A stretch of DNA of 64,000 bases from Hyphococcus lacteus (GCF_041058985.1 NZ_JBEHZE010000001.1:186001-250000), one strand, 5' to 3'. Shown: positions 53,107 to 62,763, counted from the first letter of the stretch. Notes: generated by a model not told the origin, from the sequence alone. A program made the numbers and translations.

Positions 53107-53634
53107 TTACTCGTCGCGTGGCGGTTCTGGTGGACGATCACCTTTTCCGCCTTTTTTGTTACGCCGTCGTTTTTTATATTCTTTGCGGCGTGCATCCGCA
53201 GCCTCGATCAGACGCGCACGTTCCGCCGCAGGCAATTTTTCAAACGCATTCACAAATGCTTTGTTGAAGAATACATATTTTCGATCTTGAATTTCGCGAA
53301 TTTCATCAAGCTTTGCATTAATCGCGTCACCGTCCCACGGATCAGCACTCATTAACGTGCCCAGCTCATCACGCAGCTCATGCATCCGATGATGCTCTTC
53401 ACGTAAGTTTGGCAATTGCTTTTTAAACTCACCGCGAAACTCGTCTCGCAGTTCAGGTGACAGCTCTTCTGCATAACGCATAAGCTTAAACGGGTCGTCC
53501 AACCCAGAGCGGTGACGACCTTCACTTTTGGCGGGCGGCGGATCACCAGCGATAAACCGCCCCGACATATGCCCGATGGCAAAAATGTTCAGGCCCAATG
53601 AGGCAACAAGTAATATAATCAGTCCTCGTCCCAT
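53107..53634 (-). CDS. Periplasmic heavy-metal-sensor family protein (Metal_resist, CnrR/CnrX-like)
   Basis: 175 residues. One N-terminal anchor (LIILLVASLGLNIFAIGHMSG) precedes a helical hairpin domain with 'QLPNLREEHHRMHELRDELG', the pattern of CnrX/Spy-like periplasmic metal- or stress-sensing proteins. The tail is strongly basic (RRKEYKKRRRNKKGGKG). It overlaps the anti-sigma gene before it by 16 bases, forming the third member of an ECF sigma cassette. In CnrYXH systems such a protein relays metal binding to an anti-sigma factor. The same job here is inference. Confidence 0.85.
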   Translation of the reverse strand: MGRGLIILLVASLGLNIFAIGHMSGRFIAGDPPPAKSEGRHRSGLDDPFKLMRYAEELSPELRDEFRGEFKKQLPNLREEHHRMHELRDELGTLMSADPWDGDAINAKLDEIREIQDRKYVFFNKAFVNAFEKLPAAERARLIEAADARRKEYKKRRRNKKGGKGDRPPEPPRDE

Positions 53635-54089
53635 TGAAGGGTCTCCTCATCCGTCAAGCCAGAGAATGTAAGGCCATTCTCAATATAGGAAAGCGCCTCA
53701 GATTCGGGCGGAACCGGCGTCTGGGCAGAGGCCGACACAATACCCGATGCAACGCCCATAGCACCAATCCCCGCCAAAAGCCCGGCTGGGGCAAGCCGTA
53801 TTCGTGGCAATGATCGACGCAAACGCGCAATCCAACCAACCGCAATGGGCGCATTATCGAATTGTGCGAGCACTCGGCGCTCCAAATCCTCCGCCATACG
53901 CGGCGCTGTCGCCGCGTTCAAAAAGCCATCAAGCATTTCAGCTTCGTTACGAATTTCGGGTACGTCATCCAACAGCGGGCCATATTGCTCGCGCAGTTCG
54001 GCTGGCCAGCGGGCGCTATCAGCGCCATACGCATCACAAATCTCGCGCAGTCTATTCATCTGTTCAGTTGACATGGCTACTTTGCTCAT
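53619..54089 (-). CDS. Probable anti-sigma factor, single membrane span
   Basis: 156 residues. The cytoplasmic half is helical ('STEQMNRLREICDAYGADSARWPAELREQYG', partly quoted). One span (about 105-125, 'LAPAGLLAGIGAMGVASGIVSA') and a short periplasmic end follow. No zinc-binding HxxxCxxC motif is visible, so it is not a ZAS-type anti-sigma factor. It overlaps the sigma gene by 26 bases and the metal-sensor gene by 16 bases. Its place between them is the main evidence for an anti-sigma role. Confidence 0.75.
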   Translation of the reverse strand: MSKVAMSTEQMNRLREICDAYGADSARWPAELREQYGPLLDDVPEIRNEAEMLDGFLNAATAPRMAEDLERRVLAQFDNAPIAVGWIARLRRSLPRIRLAPAGLLAGIGAMGVASGIVSASAQTPVPPESEALSYIENGLTFSGLTDEETLQWDED

Positions 54090-54663
54090 CGTCCATCTTC
54101 CCCATCAAATGTTCACGCATTGGTGCCAGCATGTCGCGCAATTTGCGTCGTCCGCGTGCCAATAATGATTCCAAAGCATCAACACTAATCTCCATTATCT
54201 CAGCAGCTTCGATATTCGTCATTTCCTGATAATGACATAACGTAATCGCCATTCTTTGCCGTTCAGGTAGCTTTTCCAACGCTTCGTCAATCGCGAAACG
54301 CCGCTCACTGAGAAACAGTGACTGATCCTGACGATCAGCACTATCGGCCCGTTCCGGGGCCGCATCTTCTGGTACGTCTCTTTTGGTTTTGCGCAACTGA
54401 TCTACACAGATATTCATTGCGACACGGTATAACCAAGTCTCAAATTTTGCGCCTTGCGGTTTCCACTTCGACGCATGCCGCCACAATCGCAAGAAAGTCT
54501 CTTGCACCGCATCTTCTGCGGCATGCTTATTACCGAGCATTCTATATGACGCTGCATAAATCATATTCGTATGCCGCTCCACGAGCATCGCCGCCGCGGT
54601 TCTATCACCGTTGCCAGCGCGCTTAACCAGCGCTTCACTGCTATCCGTTTCTTGTTCCAACAA
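54064..54663 (-). CDS. ECF RNA polymerase sigma factor
   Basis: 199 residues with sigma region 2 ('HAAEDAVQETFLRLWRHASKW') and region 4 ('LPERQRMAITLCHYQEMTNIEAAEIM'), and no region 1 or 3. The class is that of extracytoplasmic-function factors. Its 3' end lies within the next gene, so the anti-sigma partner is made in step. The upstream EF-hand protein gene, 64 bases away on the same strand, may belong to the same transcript. Signals may be calcium, metal or envelope stress. Confidence 0.93.
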   Translation of the reverse strand: MLEQETDSSEALVKRAGNGDRTAAAMLVERHTNMIYAASYRMLGNKHAAEDAVQETFLRLWRHASKWKPQGAKFETWLYRVAMNICVDQLRKTKRDVPEDAAPERADSADRQDQSLFLSERRFAIDEALEKLPERQRMAITLCHYQEMTNIEAAEIMEISVDALESLLARGRRKLRDMLAPMREHLMGKMDDEQSSHVN

Positions 54664-54727
54664 AGCGCCAGTCTTGTTCTTTTCCCGGTCACACCATTAT
54701 GACATGATCGGAATTCTTGGACGTCAA

Positions 54728-55150
54728 TTACTGATCACCGCGACGTTTGCCTTTATGCCCATGCCGACGCTTTTGTTCGTCTTCGGAAAGAATGCCATCG
54801 TTATTCTTGTCCATCTTGTCAAAACGAGCTTCGGCAGCATCCATAAATTCACTGCGATCTATAACGCCATCGTCATTTTTATCGGGATTGCGTTTCTCGC
54901 GGCGCTCCGCACGCTTTTTCTCGTGATGAGCTTTAAGTTCGGATTTTGAAACCGATCCATTGCCGTCTGTATCCGCTGCCGACAGAAAATCCCTATTTTT
55001 AGCGGCCATCTCTTCGGCGGTAATTTCGCCGTCACCATTAGTGTCCAAACGATCCCAACGACCATCACCCTTGCCATCCGCCGCAAACGCGCCCGCCGAA
55101 ATAAGGACGGTGCCAGCAGCTGCCAGGGTAGCAATAGTAAACTTTTTCAT
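54728..55150 (-). CDS. Secreted four-EF-hand calcium-binding protein
   Basis: 140 residues. A signal peptide (MKKFTIATLAAAGTVLISAG, cut after AFA) is followed by four canonical EF-hand loops: DTNGDGEITAEE, DTDGNGSVSKSE, DKNDDGVIDRSE and DKNNDGILSEDE. Each has the D-x-D/N-x-D/N-G pattern that binds Ca2+. The linkers are rich in Lys/Arg/His. It should be a periplasmic or exported calcium buffer or sensor. It lies just upstream of the ECF sigma cassette on the same strand. Confidence 0.93.
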   Translation of the reverse strand: MKKFTIATLAAAGTVLISAGAFAADGKGDGRWDRLDTNGDGEITAEEMAAKNRDFLSAADTDGNGSVSKSELKAHHEKKRAERREKRNPDKNDDGVIDRSEFMDAAEARFDKMDKNNDGILSEDEQKRRHGHKGKRRGDQ

Positions 55151-55194
55151 AGCGTTCCTCTAGGTTTTCGCCTTTCCAGCACCTGTTAAACGCG

Positions 55195-56358
55195 TCACCG
55201 CCGAAAATCCGTCGCGCGGCCCTGCTCGCTCACAAAACGGTGTTCTAGAGCGCTTTCCGTGGTTTCAAACCGCTTTGCGGCAACCCTACCGTCCTCAGGC
55301 GTCAGCATCGCAATTTCGTAGTCCGCCCCCCTGCATGAGGCGCTGACATCTGCAAAAACCAACACCCGCTTGCGCGCAGGCGACCACGCACAACTGGTCA
55401 CGCGGCCAACGTTTTTGCCACCCTGAAAAACCGCGGCCCCCGGCATTGATTGTTCTGCATCCAGCGATAGCGAAACCAAGCGCCGTTCGGGATGCCCCGC
55501 TGATTTACGTAACGCCCGTCGGCCATTAAACCATCCGCCATCAAGAGGGGCCAAATGCGCGAGACCTAACTCTTCAGGGGTACGTTTCGCGCCGCCGTCG
55601 CGACGGTCAGACGGAATAAAATCCAGGCCCGCCCGGGGCACACCGCTCTCAAGACGCAGAACATCAAGCGCATCAAGCCCGATGGGCCGTGCAATGCTTC
55701 GCCGAATTATCCGTTCCCAAATGGTCAACGCATCATCTTTTGGAAAGATCAGTTCGACACCATGGATACCGCCGAATTGAAGCGGGCGAGCTGCGGTCTC
55801 AACACCGCGCAAAACGCCAGAAGCCGCAAATGTTTCGCTAACAGATTTCAATCCAGCAGCACTTAAAACGCTTCCTGTTTGCGGGCCTAGAATGCCAAGT
55901 GCGGCTACATCGCCTGAGATATCCTGTGTTTCCAACTCCATACCGCGCGCCGCCAGATCAATACGCCGAGCATGAGGACCGGGCAACGAAACCAAAAACA
56001 ACTCTTCGCTTAGGCGAGAAACTTCGGCGAGATCAATTACATGCCCCTGGTCATCCAAGACTAGTCCACGTGCGCCTTCCCCCACATGAAGCGAGATCGC
56101 GGGTGCCGTGGTTAATCGGCTGAGAAAATTCGCGGCATCCTTACCCCTCACGGCATATCGCGCCATCGGTCCAAAATCGGCAATTACGGCAGTATTTCTT
56201 GCGGCCTCATACTCCTCTCCTACCGCTGTATATACGCGCGCAGCCGTCCATCCGTTTACGGATGTCCAAAGGTTAGCTTCACTGACCGATGCGGCCGCCG
56301 AAAACAAAGGCGTGGGACGCGGTGCATCGGCAAAAATATCTTCGGCAGCAAAGATCAT
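55195..56358 (-). CDS. GcvT-like aminomethyltransferase-family protein
   Basis: 387 residues of the folate-binding GcvT fold. Segments include 'EYEAARNTAVIADFGPMARYAVRGKDAANFLSRL' (partly quoted), 'LALGILGPQTGSVL'-like 'AALGILGPQTGSVLSAAG', and 'FPKDDALTIWERII', then 'ALDVLRLESGVPRAGLDF'. Relatives include the glycine-cleavage T protein, the folate part of sarcosine oxidase and dimethylglycine dehydrogenases. These pair folate with FAD enzymes. It overlaps the preceding FAD oxidoreductase gene by four bases, so a joint demethylation-type reaction is conceivable. Substrate not known. Confidence 0.85.
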   Translation of the reverse strand: MIFAAEDIFADAPRPTPLFSAAASVSEANLWTSVNGWTAARVYTAVGEEYEAARNTAVIADFGPMARYAVRGKDAANFLSRLTTAPAISLHVGEGARGLVLDDQGHVIDLAEVSRLSEELFLVSLPGPHARRIDLAARGMELETQDISGDVAALGILGPQTGSVLSAAGLKSVSETFAASGVLRGVETAARPLQFGGIHGVELIFPKDDALTIWERIIRRSIARPIGLDALDVLRLESGVPRAGLDFIPSDRRDGGAKRTPEELGLAHLAPLDGGWFNGRRALRKSAGHPERRLVSLSLDAEQSMPGAAVFQGGKNVGRVTSCAWSPARKRVLVFADVSASCRGADYEIAMLTPEDGRVAAKRFETTESALEHRFVSEQGRATDFRR

Positions 56359-57959
56359 GGCGCGCCCCTCTTATAGTCACGTAAAGCGGTCTTGGCGGCG
56401 GCCCGCCCGGCAGAACAGGAAATACCACCACCGATCTGCGCCTCCGGCCCACAAAAATAAAAACCGCCGATTTTTGCCGCACTGGTGACTGTGCGCGCTG
56501 TCGCCCATTGCTGAATAATATCTGGTTTGCTGGCATAAGATTGGGCGGTCGCCCCGGTATTTTTTGCATCATCAGCAGGCAATCGCAGATCAACAGCTTC
56601 AATTCGCTCCGATAAATCGGACGCGAAGATTTCGATATTACTGAGAAGCGCTTTCTTGATCTCTTCACGGCGCACCTCATCCGGTGTCTTATCAAATGGC
56701 AAGGGATGCGCCATCACAGACATAAGTTGCCGTTTTTCGAGCGAGCGCTCTTGGTCCAGGGCCGTCGGAAAAATCGCTTCTATAATTAATTTTTCGGGAA
56801 TTCGGCCCGCACGCGCATCCATAAAAGCAGCTGACAATTCTTCGGGTGTCGGTGTGAATACGAGCCGCCGCGTCATATTCTTACGAGTCGCATCATCCTG
56901 AGCGACCCCTTTTAATAAAAGATGTAATCGTGCCGAGCCTATGTCACTTTGCGACACGCTCAGCATGCGTTGTAGTTCTATATCAATCAGCTTGGGACCG
57001 ATCATATCCATATAAGCTTGTTTCGCATCAATAGCAGCGACAACAATATTGGCGCGAAGTTGCCCCCCATCTTTAAGTGTGACGCCCGCCACCCGGTCAC
57101 CTTCAATTAGAATTGACCGAACCGGCGTCGCAGCCCGAACATCTACTTTCGCAAGCTGCGCAGCACGACGTAACGCAGTGATCACCGACATCACCCCGCC
57201 CTTGGGGTAAGCGACGGCACCTTGCAGGCCAGCGGCCTCCCCTGCATAGCGACGGATCAGCGACATAAAACTAAATGCTTCAAAAGGGGGAACACCTGAA
57301 CGAAAGGATGCTTCACTTAGAAGTAAAGCTCTCAACCGTGTATCGCCAAGCCGTGCACGCAAAATGTTGTCCGCTGTCCCGAATAGTACACGGTCGATCC
57401 GCTCGGATACTTCAGTCGGAAGCGACGCTAGGATTTTTTCCAATCTACGGTCACCATCCTTTTCCGCGAACACAGACATATTGAACGCTGGTCGCAGACG
57501 ATCTGCGATTTCCAGCATTTCGCTCATGAATGTTTCGAGACGCTCGCGATCAGCATCATCATCTAAAGATAACAACGCCGCCTGGGCGAGATCACCGTCG
57601 AAACGCAAAACCTCGCCATCATCAAAGTAATAAGTCGTATCCAAACGGCGCGCAGCATACTCAAGTCCGTGCCGATACAAATCCAACTCTGCAACAACAT
57701 CTGGATCAAGCACTGTTACCAAATGCTCACCGTCTACCACAGGCACATCGGGCGCAATTTCCCGAACGGCGACTTTCCCGCCGATCTCTTTTCCTGCCCC
57801 CACCAAAACCGTTTTTAATCCAGCGCGTCCAAGATACGCCGCTGCAGCAAGCCCATCAGCACCCGCACCAATGACTATCGCGTCGATGCCACCTTCGATC
57901 CGGCCCGGTAGCCGTTCATCATCAGGCATCACCATATGTTCGTCAGCATTATCACTCAT
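56355..57959 (-). CDS. FAD-dependent oxidoreductase (phytoene desaturase / PYROXD2-like)
   Basis: 534 residues from ATG 57959. A full dinucleotide site, 'AIVIGAGADGLAAAAYLGRAGLKTVLVG', near residues 29-56 is followed by 'GGKVAV', the CrtI/PYROXD2 pattern. The end has 'KIGGFYFCGPEAQIGGGISC', the second FAD-contact motif, with a cysteine. Members oxidise carotenoids or amine-like substrates; no carotenoid genes are nearby, so desaturation is not implied. It overlaps its upstream neighbour by eight bases and its downstream GcvT-like neighbour by four. Confidence 0.88.
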   Translation of the reverse strand: MSDNADEHMVMPDDERLPGRIEGGIDAIVIGAGADGLAAAAYLGRAGLKTVLVGAGKEIGGKVAVREIAPDVPVVDGEHLVTVLDPDVVAELDLYRHGLEYAARRLDTTYYFDDGEVLRFDGDLAQAALLSLDDDADRERLETFMSEMLEIADRLRPAFNMSVFAEKDGDRRLEKILASLPTEVSERIDRVLFGTADNILRARLGDTRLRALLLSEASFRSGVPPFEAFSFMSLIRRYAGEAAGLQGAVAYPKGGVMSVITALRRAAQLAKVDVRAATPVRSILIEGDRVAGVTLKDGGQLRANIVVAAIDAKQAYMDMIGPKLIDIELQRMLSVSQSDIGSARLHLLLKGVAQDDATRKNMTRRLVFTPTPEELSAAFMDARAGRIPEKLIIEAIFPTALDQERSLEKRQLMSVMAHPLPFDKTPDEVRREEIKKALLSNIEIFASDLSERIEAVDLRLPADDAKNTGATAQSYASKPDIIQQWATARTVTSAAKIGGFYFCGPEAQIGGGISCSAGRAAAKTALRDYKRGAP

Positions 57960-59289
57960 CGCGGGCGATGACCTCGTCAATCAAACTCACGGCAGCACTA
58001 ATGGTGTTGTGTTGGGACGATTGAATAATGATACGATCATTACCAGCAAAGGGTGATTTCCCTAGGAACGGTGTTATCACATCCGTCTCGGTTCGGCGTA
58101 TCTGAGGGGACAGGCCAGGAATTCGGCTCGTCAGACGTTCCTTTATAAGAGCCGCGGCGGCTTGTCGGTCTTGCCCGGTCCATCCCCGCCATTCTCCATC
58201 TTCAAAGAACGCACCCGGAAGATAAGATGATCGCGCGACAATCTCACCATGTCTTGTGAATTCAAACTCTACGGGGAGCTTTTTAGGAAACCGCCCCGCA
58301 ACAGCTTTATCACGCGCTACCTGCAAGTCCGAAGGATCATCTATTATTTGGAATATATCCGTATTATCGCCCAGCGGTAAATCAACCATCTCCGCCAGCT
58401 TGAATTTAACACTGAAAGTTGCATGCCCCGCTGCTGCATTGATCGGAGCATCTAGATGTTCATGTGCACCAAATTGCCGGGCGGTATCAGGTGTCGCAAA
58501 GAAAATATATTTAGCCTTAAAGCGTTCATCCGTTCCGACAGAAAGTGAAAGATACTTTCCATTCGCCGGTGTGATCTCTGTTACCCTACCCGACAAAAAA
58601 GTTACGCCTTCTTGCTGGCATATTTTTTCAAGAATTGACCTAATGCTCGGCGTATTTTTATCAGGCCGGACACGCCAAGATGCTTCGTCAAGAAAATGAA
58701 CAAGCGCCGCCGCAGAGCCTCGCTCTTTTGGACCGAATCCAGACGGAGAGAGCGCATGTGCAGCCAGATGCGTTTTCAAAGCGTCGTCACTAAAATAATC
58801 ATTAAGCACATCTATGCATGGACCAAACATACGTGCTGCGCGGTCGAGGGCGTATGGGTCAGCCAATAACGCGGCAAACCCTTTGCGCGACGATATCTGC
58901 GCAGAATATTGCAGCGAAGACAGATAATTATCATCATTCAGACTGACAATTTCATTTTGGAAATCAGGCCATAACAGGTGATCTTTGATATCAGCAGCAA
59001 CCAGTGAATTCACTGTATCGCGATTAGTTGCATGGGTCGAAACGGCTTTTGAACCGTTTAACAAAGTCACCCGCGCGCCTACAGGCACTAATGAAAGGTC
59101 ATAATCCTGTAGATCGAGCCGTCGCCAAACAAAGTTTGGAACCGCTGATGTCGACGCAACGAAGTTTTTGCGCCGTGCATCATCCTTTTTCAACACCCCT
59201 ATACGCGCACCGGATTTCGCAGCACAAGCAGCCGCACACAAAGCTGGTTCTTCGTCGCCTACGATCAATATGTCGAACGGGCCCATCAT
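57952..59289 (-). CDS. Degenerate FAD/NAD-binding oxidoreductase, paralogue of its neighbour
   Basis: 445 residues. The fold order matches the CrtI-like neighbour, but the glycine-rich loop is eroded: 'FDILIVGDEEPALCAAACAAKSG' instead of GxGxxG. The middle has 'FGPKERGSAAALVHFLDEASWRVRPD' and 'FLSGRVTEITPANGKYLSL', as in amine-oxidase-like enzymes where the second half binds substrate. FAD binding may be weak or lost, and it could act as a partner subunit for the intact paralogue. It lies 21 bases after glnE on the same strand. Confidence 0.8.
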   Translation of the reverse strand: MMGPFDILIVGDEEPALCAAACAAKSGARIGVLKKDDARRKNFVASTSAVPNFVWRRLDLQDYDLSLVPVGARVTLLNGSKAVSTHATNRDTVNSLVAADIKDHLLWPDFQNEIVSLNDDNYLSSLQYSAQISSRKGFAALLADPYALDRAARMFGPCIDVLNDYFSDDALKTHLAAHALSPSGFGPKERGSAAALVHFLDEASWRVRPDKNTPSIRSILEKICQQEGVTFLSGRVTEITPANGKYLSLSVGTDERFKAKYIFFATPDTARQFGAHEHLDAPINAAAGHATFSVKFKLAEMVDLPLGDNTDIFQIIDDPSDLQVARDKAVAGRFPKKLPVEFEFTRHGEIVARSSYLPGAFFEDGEWRGWTGQDRQAAAALIKERLTSRIPGLSPQIRRTETDVITPFLGKSPFAGNDRIIIQSSQHNTISAAVSLIDEVIARDE

Positions 59290-59310
59290 GAAGCAGTCGT
59301 TGGCTTCATT

Positions 59311-62181
59311 CTAAACACGCGCATTCCGTTCACCAATTTTTTTGGTAAAAAGTTGCGCCACTTGATCCTGATGGTCTTTCAATACTGTTTCCGCTTTTTC
59401 TATTTCTTCTTCTCCGCATACAGATGCCATTCGACTTCGTAGCGCTTCACCTGCGCGTTCAGGCGCAAAGACACCGCCCGTTGCTGCGCGGCTTGCCTGT
59501 AAAACCGCTTCGAACATTGAATGCGCATCAATCAGAATCATCGCGTCGGATTTTGTCAGTTTTTCTTTCTCTTCAAACCACTTCAACGATAGCCTCACTG
59601 GTCGTGGCGGTCGGCCAACCTCATGGGCATAGCGCAGTGTCAAATATTGGCAAATGAATGCAATATCCGTTAGCCCGCCAACTACATTTTTAACATCCCA
59701 AGCGCTCATTCCGGGTTTTGCTGCATCAAGACGCATCCGCATATTGGCAATATCAATTCCCAATGTTTCCACATCTCTAACACGCGCCAAGATAGAATTG
59801 ATCTCAGCTTCAACTTTGTCTGCCAATGCGCCCGCAGGACCAATCACCCGTGCCTTCACAAGTGACATTACTTCCCATGTCCAAGCCTCATCCATGTAAT
59901 AATTATGGAACGCAGAAAAACGCACCGCAGCAGGCCCCGCCTTACCCGATGGACGCAACTGCATATCGACCTCATAGAGCGCGCCCTCTTCCGTTGCCGC
60001 CGAGAGGGCCGTTACAGCGCGGCGCACGAACCGACTGAAATATTCGACGACACCTAACGAGCGCTTACCGTCAGACATTGCTTCATTTTGGGCATCATAA
60101 ACAAACATAAGATCAATGTCTGATGTAGCAGTCATCTCACCTGCACCCAACCGACCTAACCCTATTACAACAAACGCACCATCAATGTTGCCGTGTTGTA
60201 ATTTCATTTCCTCCATTGCCGCTGCGAGCAACGAATTAATCGCGGCATCCGCAATTTTCGTAAAATGCGCCGAAGCATCGCTAGGCGCAATTAACCCCAC
60301 ACCAAGTTGTGCTGTGACCTGAAACTTTTGCTCACCGACCCAACGTCGCGCCGCGTTCAACGCAGCCTCGTAATCGGGCGCATTGGCAACCGTAGCGGCA
60401 CATGCTTCCGCATATGTAGATGGTAATGGCGGCGGCGCAGACCAACGATTGTCTAATAGTCGCTCGATCAAATTCACACGCTTCGAAAACTCTCGTCCGA
60501 GATATGGCGATATTGTCATGATGCGAATAAGTGCGTCAAAAACATCAAGATTATTTAAGAAGAGAGAGAAAATCTGAACACCGGCCGGTAGACGTTCGAG
60601 AAAACCCTCAAACGCAAAAAAGGCCTCGTCAGGGTCACTGGCTTTTGCTAGCGACTCCAACAATGGCGGCACCAGCTTGGTCAAGAGCGTTCTTGCCCGT
60701 TCTGTCTTGGTCGCGCGCATTGCCCCGGTGTGCCAACGCCGGATAGCAGCGCTCACATCCGCCGCGCGCTTAAATCCTAGCCCTTCCAGCGTATCAAGCG
60801 TCGCCGGATGCGCATCGACCCCGGTAAACACCATTGGGCCCAGACGTTTTTGTGGGTCTTCGTCATCTTCGAACAACGCATCATAACACTTTTCAACTGC
60901 GTGCAATGTATCCATCATTTTGTGTCGAAATGACGCTGAATCATCTGCACCAGAAAAAACCGAGAGTCGCGCAATATCGTTCTGTGACGCCGGCAAGCGA
61001 TGAGTCTGCTCATCATTGATCATCTGAAGCCTGTGTTCCACATGCCGCAAATAGAGATAAGACGCCGTCATAATATCACGCGACTCTTCGTCGATCGCAT
61101 TGACTTCAGCCAGCGCCTTAAGCGCATCAAGCGTCGCGCGATGACGTAATGCTGGGTTTTTGCCGCCTAAGATCAACTGTTGTGTTTGCGCATAAAATTC
61201 GATTTCACGAATACCGCCGCGCCCAAGCTTTACGTCATGCCCTTCAAACGCAACATCACGACCACCCTTTGCAGAATGCATTTGTCTTTTGACCGCATGC
61301 ACATCCTCAATGGTGGCATAGTCAAAATATTTTCGCCAAATAAATGGACGCAAGGTTTTCAAAAACTCTTCACCCAGAGCAACGTCACCCGCACATGGCC
61401 GCGCCTTGATAAAGGCCATACGTTCCCAGTTTTGACCATATGATTCATAATACGCCTCAGCGGACCGAACAGAAACTGCCGGAGCTGTCGCTCCGGGGTC
61501 CGGTCGCAAACGCAGATCAGTCCGAAATACGTACCCATCGGCAGTCTGCATTTGCATTTGATTGACAAGCTCGCGTGCGATACTAACCGCATATTTTTGC
61601 GCATCAAAACGATCCGCATCCATACGTTCTGGATCAAACAAAACAACAAGGTCAATATCGCTAGAGTAATTCAGCTCAAATGCACCGTGCTTGCCCATGG
61701 CAAGGATGACAATGCCGTCCGTACTTTCGAGTTTAGACCGATTGATAGCGCCTTGTAACGCACCCTGCACCGCAGCATCGGCAAATCGCGATAACGCACC
61801 AGTCGCGGTCATGACATCCCAAACGCCACCAATATCTGCAAGTGCGATGACAAGCGCAGCATCCGCTTTCGCCTCTCGCAGTGCTTTCATTTGCGTATGG
61901 GCGCCACCCTCATTTGCTGAGGTGAGTGCATTTCTTATTGCTGCGGCAAGACAGTCTTCTGGAGGTGACGAAAGGAACTCCACAAGCTTGCTTTTTCGGC
62001 GCACCAACAAGCGGCGTAAATACGGTGAGGCACTCGCTACGGCATTTAAGAACTCATTCGCACTGCCCGGCAATTCGGCGAGTGCATCGGCGCATTCGTC
62101 GCGAAAGCGCTGCGCTGCATCCGGATCATAAACCGCAGGCGCGCACTGAATGCGATCAGTGAGACTTTGTTGGTCTTTCAT
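59311..62181 (-). CDS. glnE: Glutamine synthetase adenylyltransferase/deadenylase
   Basis: 956 residues from ATG 62181. Two nucleotidyltransferase domains show the metal motif: 'FELNYSSDIDLVVLFD' in the N-terminal deadenylase half and 'MTATSDIDLMFVYD' in the C-terminal adenylylase half. Each is followed by a helical PII-uridylyl-like domain; the linker lies near 440-560. GlnE adenylylates glutamine synthetase in nitrogen excess and removes AMP in nitrogen limitation, under PII control. The length is typical. An in-frame leader of 20 residues upstream was rejected. Confidence 0.96.
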   Translation of the reverse strand: MKDQQSLTDRIQCAPAVYDPDAAQRFRDECADALAELPGSANEFLNAVASASPYLRRLLVRRKSKLVEFLSSPPEDCLAAAIRNALTSANEGGAHTQMKALREAKADAALVIALADIGGVWDVMTATGALSRFADAAVQGALQGAINRSKLESTDGIVILAMGKHGAFELNYSSDIDLVVLFDPERMDADRFDAQKYAVSIARELVNQMQMQTADGYVFRTDLRLRPDPGATAPAVSVRSAEAYYESYGQNWERMAFIKARPCAGDVALGEEFLKTLRPFIWRKYFDYATIEDVHAVKRQMHSAKGGRDVAFEGHDVKLGRGGIREIEFYAQTQQLILGGKNPALRHRATLDALKALAEVNAIDEESRDIMTASYLYLRHVEHRLQMINDEQTHRLPASQNDIARLSVFSGADDSASFRHKMMDTLHAVEKCYDALFEDDEDPQKRLGPMVFTGVDAHPATLDTLEGLGFKRAADVSAAIRRWHTGAMRATKTERARTLLTKLVPPLLESLAKASDPDEAFFAFEGFLERLPAGVQIFSLFLNNLDVFDALIRIMTISPYLGREFSKRVNLIERLLDNRWSAPPPLPSTYAEACAATVANAPDYEAALNAARRWVGEQKFQVTAQLGVGLIAPSDASAHFTKIADAAINSLLAAAMEEMKLQHGNIDGAFVVIGLGRLGAGEMTATSDIDLMFVYDAQNEAMSDGKRSLGVVEYFSRFVRRAVTALSAATEEGALYEVDMQLRPSGKAGPAAVRFSAFHNYYMDEAWTWEVMSLVKARVIGPAGALADKVEAEINSILARVRDVETLGIDIANMRMRLDAAKPGMSAWDVKNVVGGLTDIAFICQYLTLRYAHEVGRPPRPVRLSLKWFEEKEKLTKSDAMILIDAHSMFEAVLQASRAATGGVFAPERAGEALRSRMASVCGEEEIEKAETVLKDHQDQVAQLFTKKIGERNARV

Positions 62182-62220
62182 GCAACCTAAGTTGACATTG
62201 GCCGGGTTAAAAAATCCAGC

Positions 62221-62257
62221 AAAAAAACCGCTGATGAACAAATTCCACCAGCGGTTT
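62221..62257 (-). terminator. Intrinsic terminator of the HU gene
   Basis: On the minus strand, AAACCGCTG and CAGCGGTTT (62249-62257 and 62225-62233) are perfect nine-base arms. They are followed directly by a run of seven T (62221-62227). It lies 29 bases after the HU stop, so HU is a separate transcript from glnE. Confidence 0.85.
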
Positions 62258-62286
62258 CGCGTAGACTAATGTTTTGGTTCGATCGG

Positions 62287-62571
62287 CTAACAGCCAGCCG
62301 CATCTTTCAATGAAGATGACGGGCGGAACCGCAAGCTTTTTGACGCTTTGATTTTAATTTCTTCGCCTGTGCGCGGATTGCGCCCCTTGCGGGCTGCGCG
62401 TTTGGAAACTGTAAAGGTGCCAAAAGTGCCAATGGTATATTTTCCGTCTTTTTTAGCGCGCTTTAGACCATTTTCGATTTCGCCAAAAACCAACTCCACG
62501 ACGCGCTTCGCTTCTGCGTTGCTCATGTCGCCTGCTTGCGCAACATTCGCAATAAATTCTGCCTTGCTCAT
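62287..62571 (-). CDS. hup: HU-type nucleoid DNA-binding protein
   Basis: 94 residues from ATG 62571, with GAGGG seven bases upstream. HU dimers bend and compact DNA. The family line is 'MSKAEFIANVAQAGDMSNAE', with the arm region 'GTFGTFTVSKRAARKGRNP' (about 45-65) and the GRNPRTGEEIKI signature that ends in a short basic tail. An in-frame leader of 38 codons upstream is discarded since HU starts are conserved. Own terminator at 62221-62257. Confidence 0.95.
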   Translation of the reverse strand: MSKAEFIANVAQAGDMSNAEAKRVVELVFGEIENGLKRAKKDGKYTIGTFGTFTVSKRAARKGRNPRTGEEIKIKASKSLRFRPSSSLKDAAGC

Positions 62572-62763
62572 ATTATTTCCCTCACGAAAATGCGGCCGGA
62601 AACATTCTGAAAAGGCCGCGATTGCAGATAGGTTTATCCCCCAAAGTGAGAACTGATTTTCCCCATCACGCAAGGACAAAGGCACTCAATGCCTGTTACA
62701 AACTGGCATTTATGGCCAATCGAATCACTTTTCTGATTCGTTCGCAGCAGGAGCGCCGCTCAC

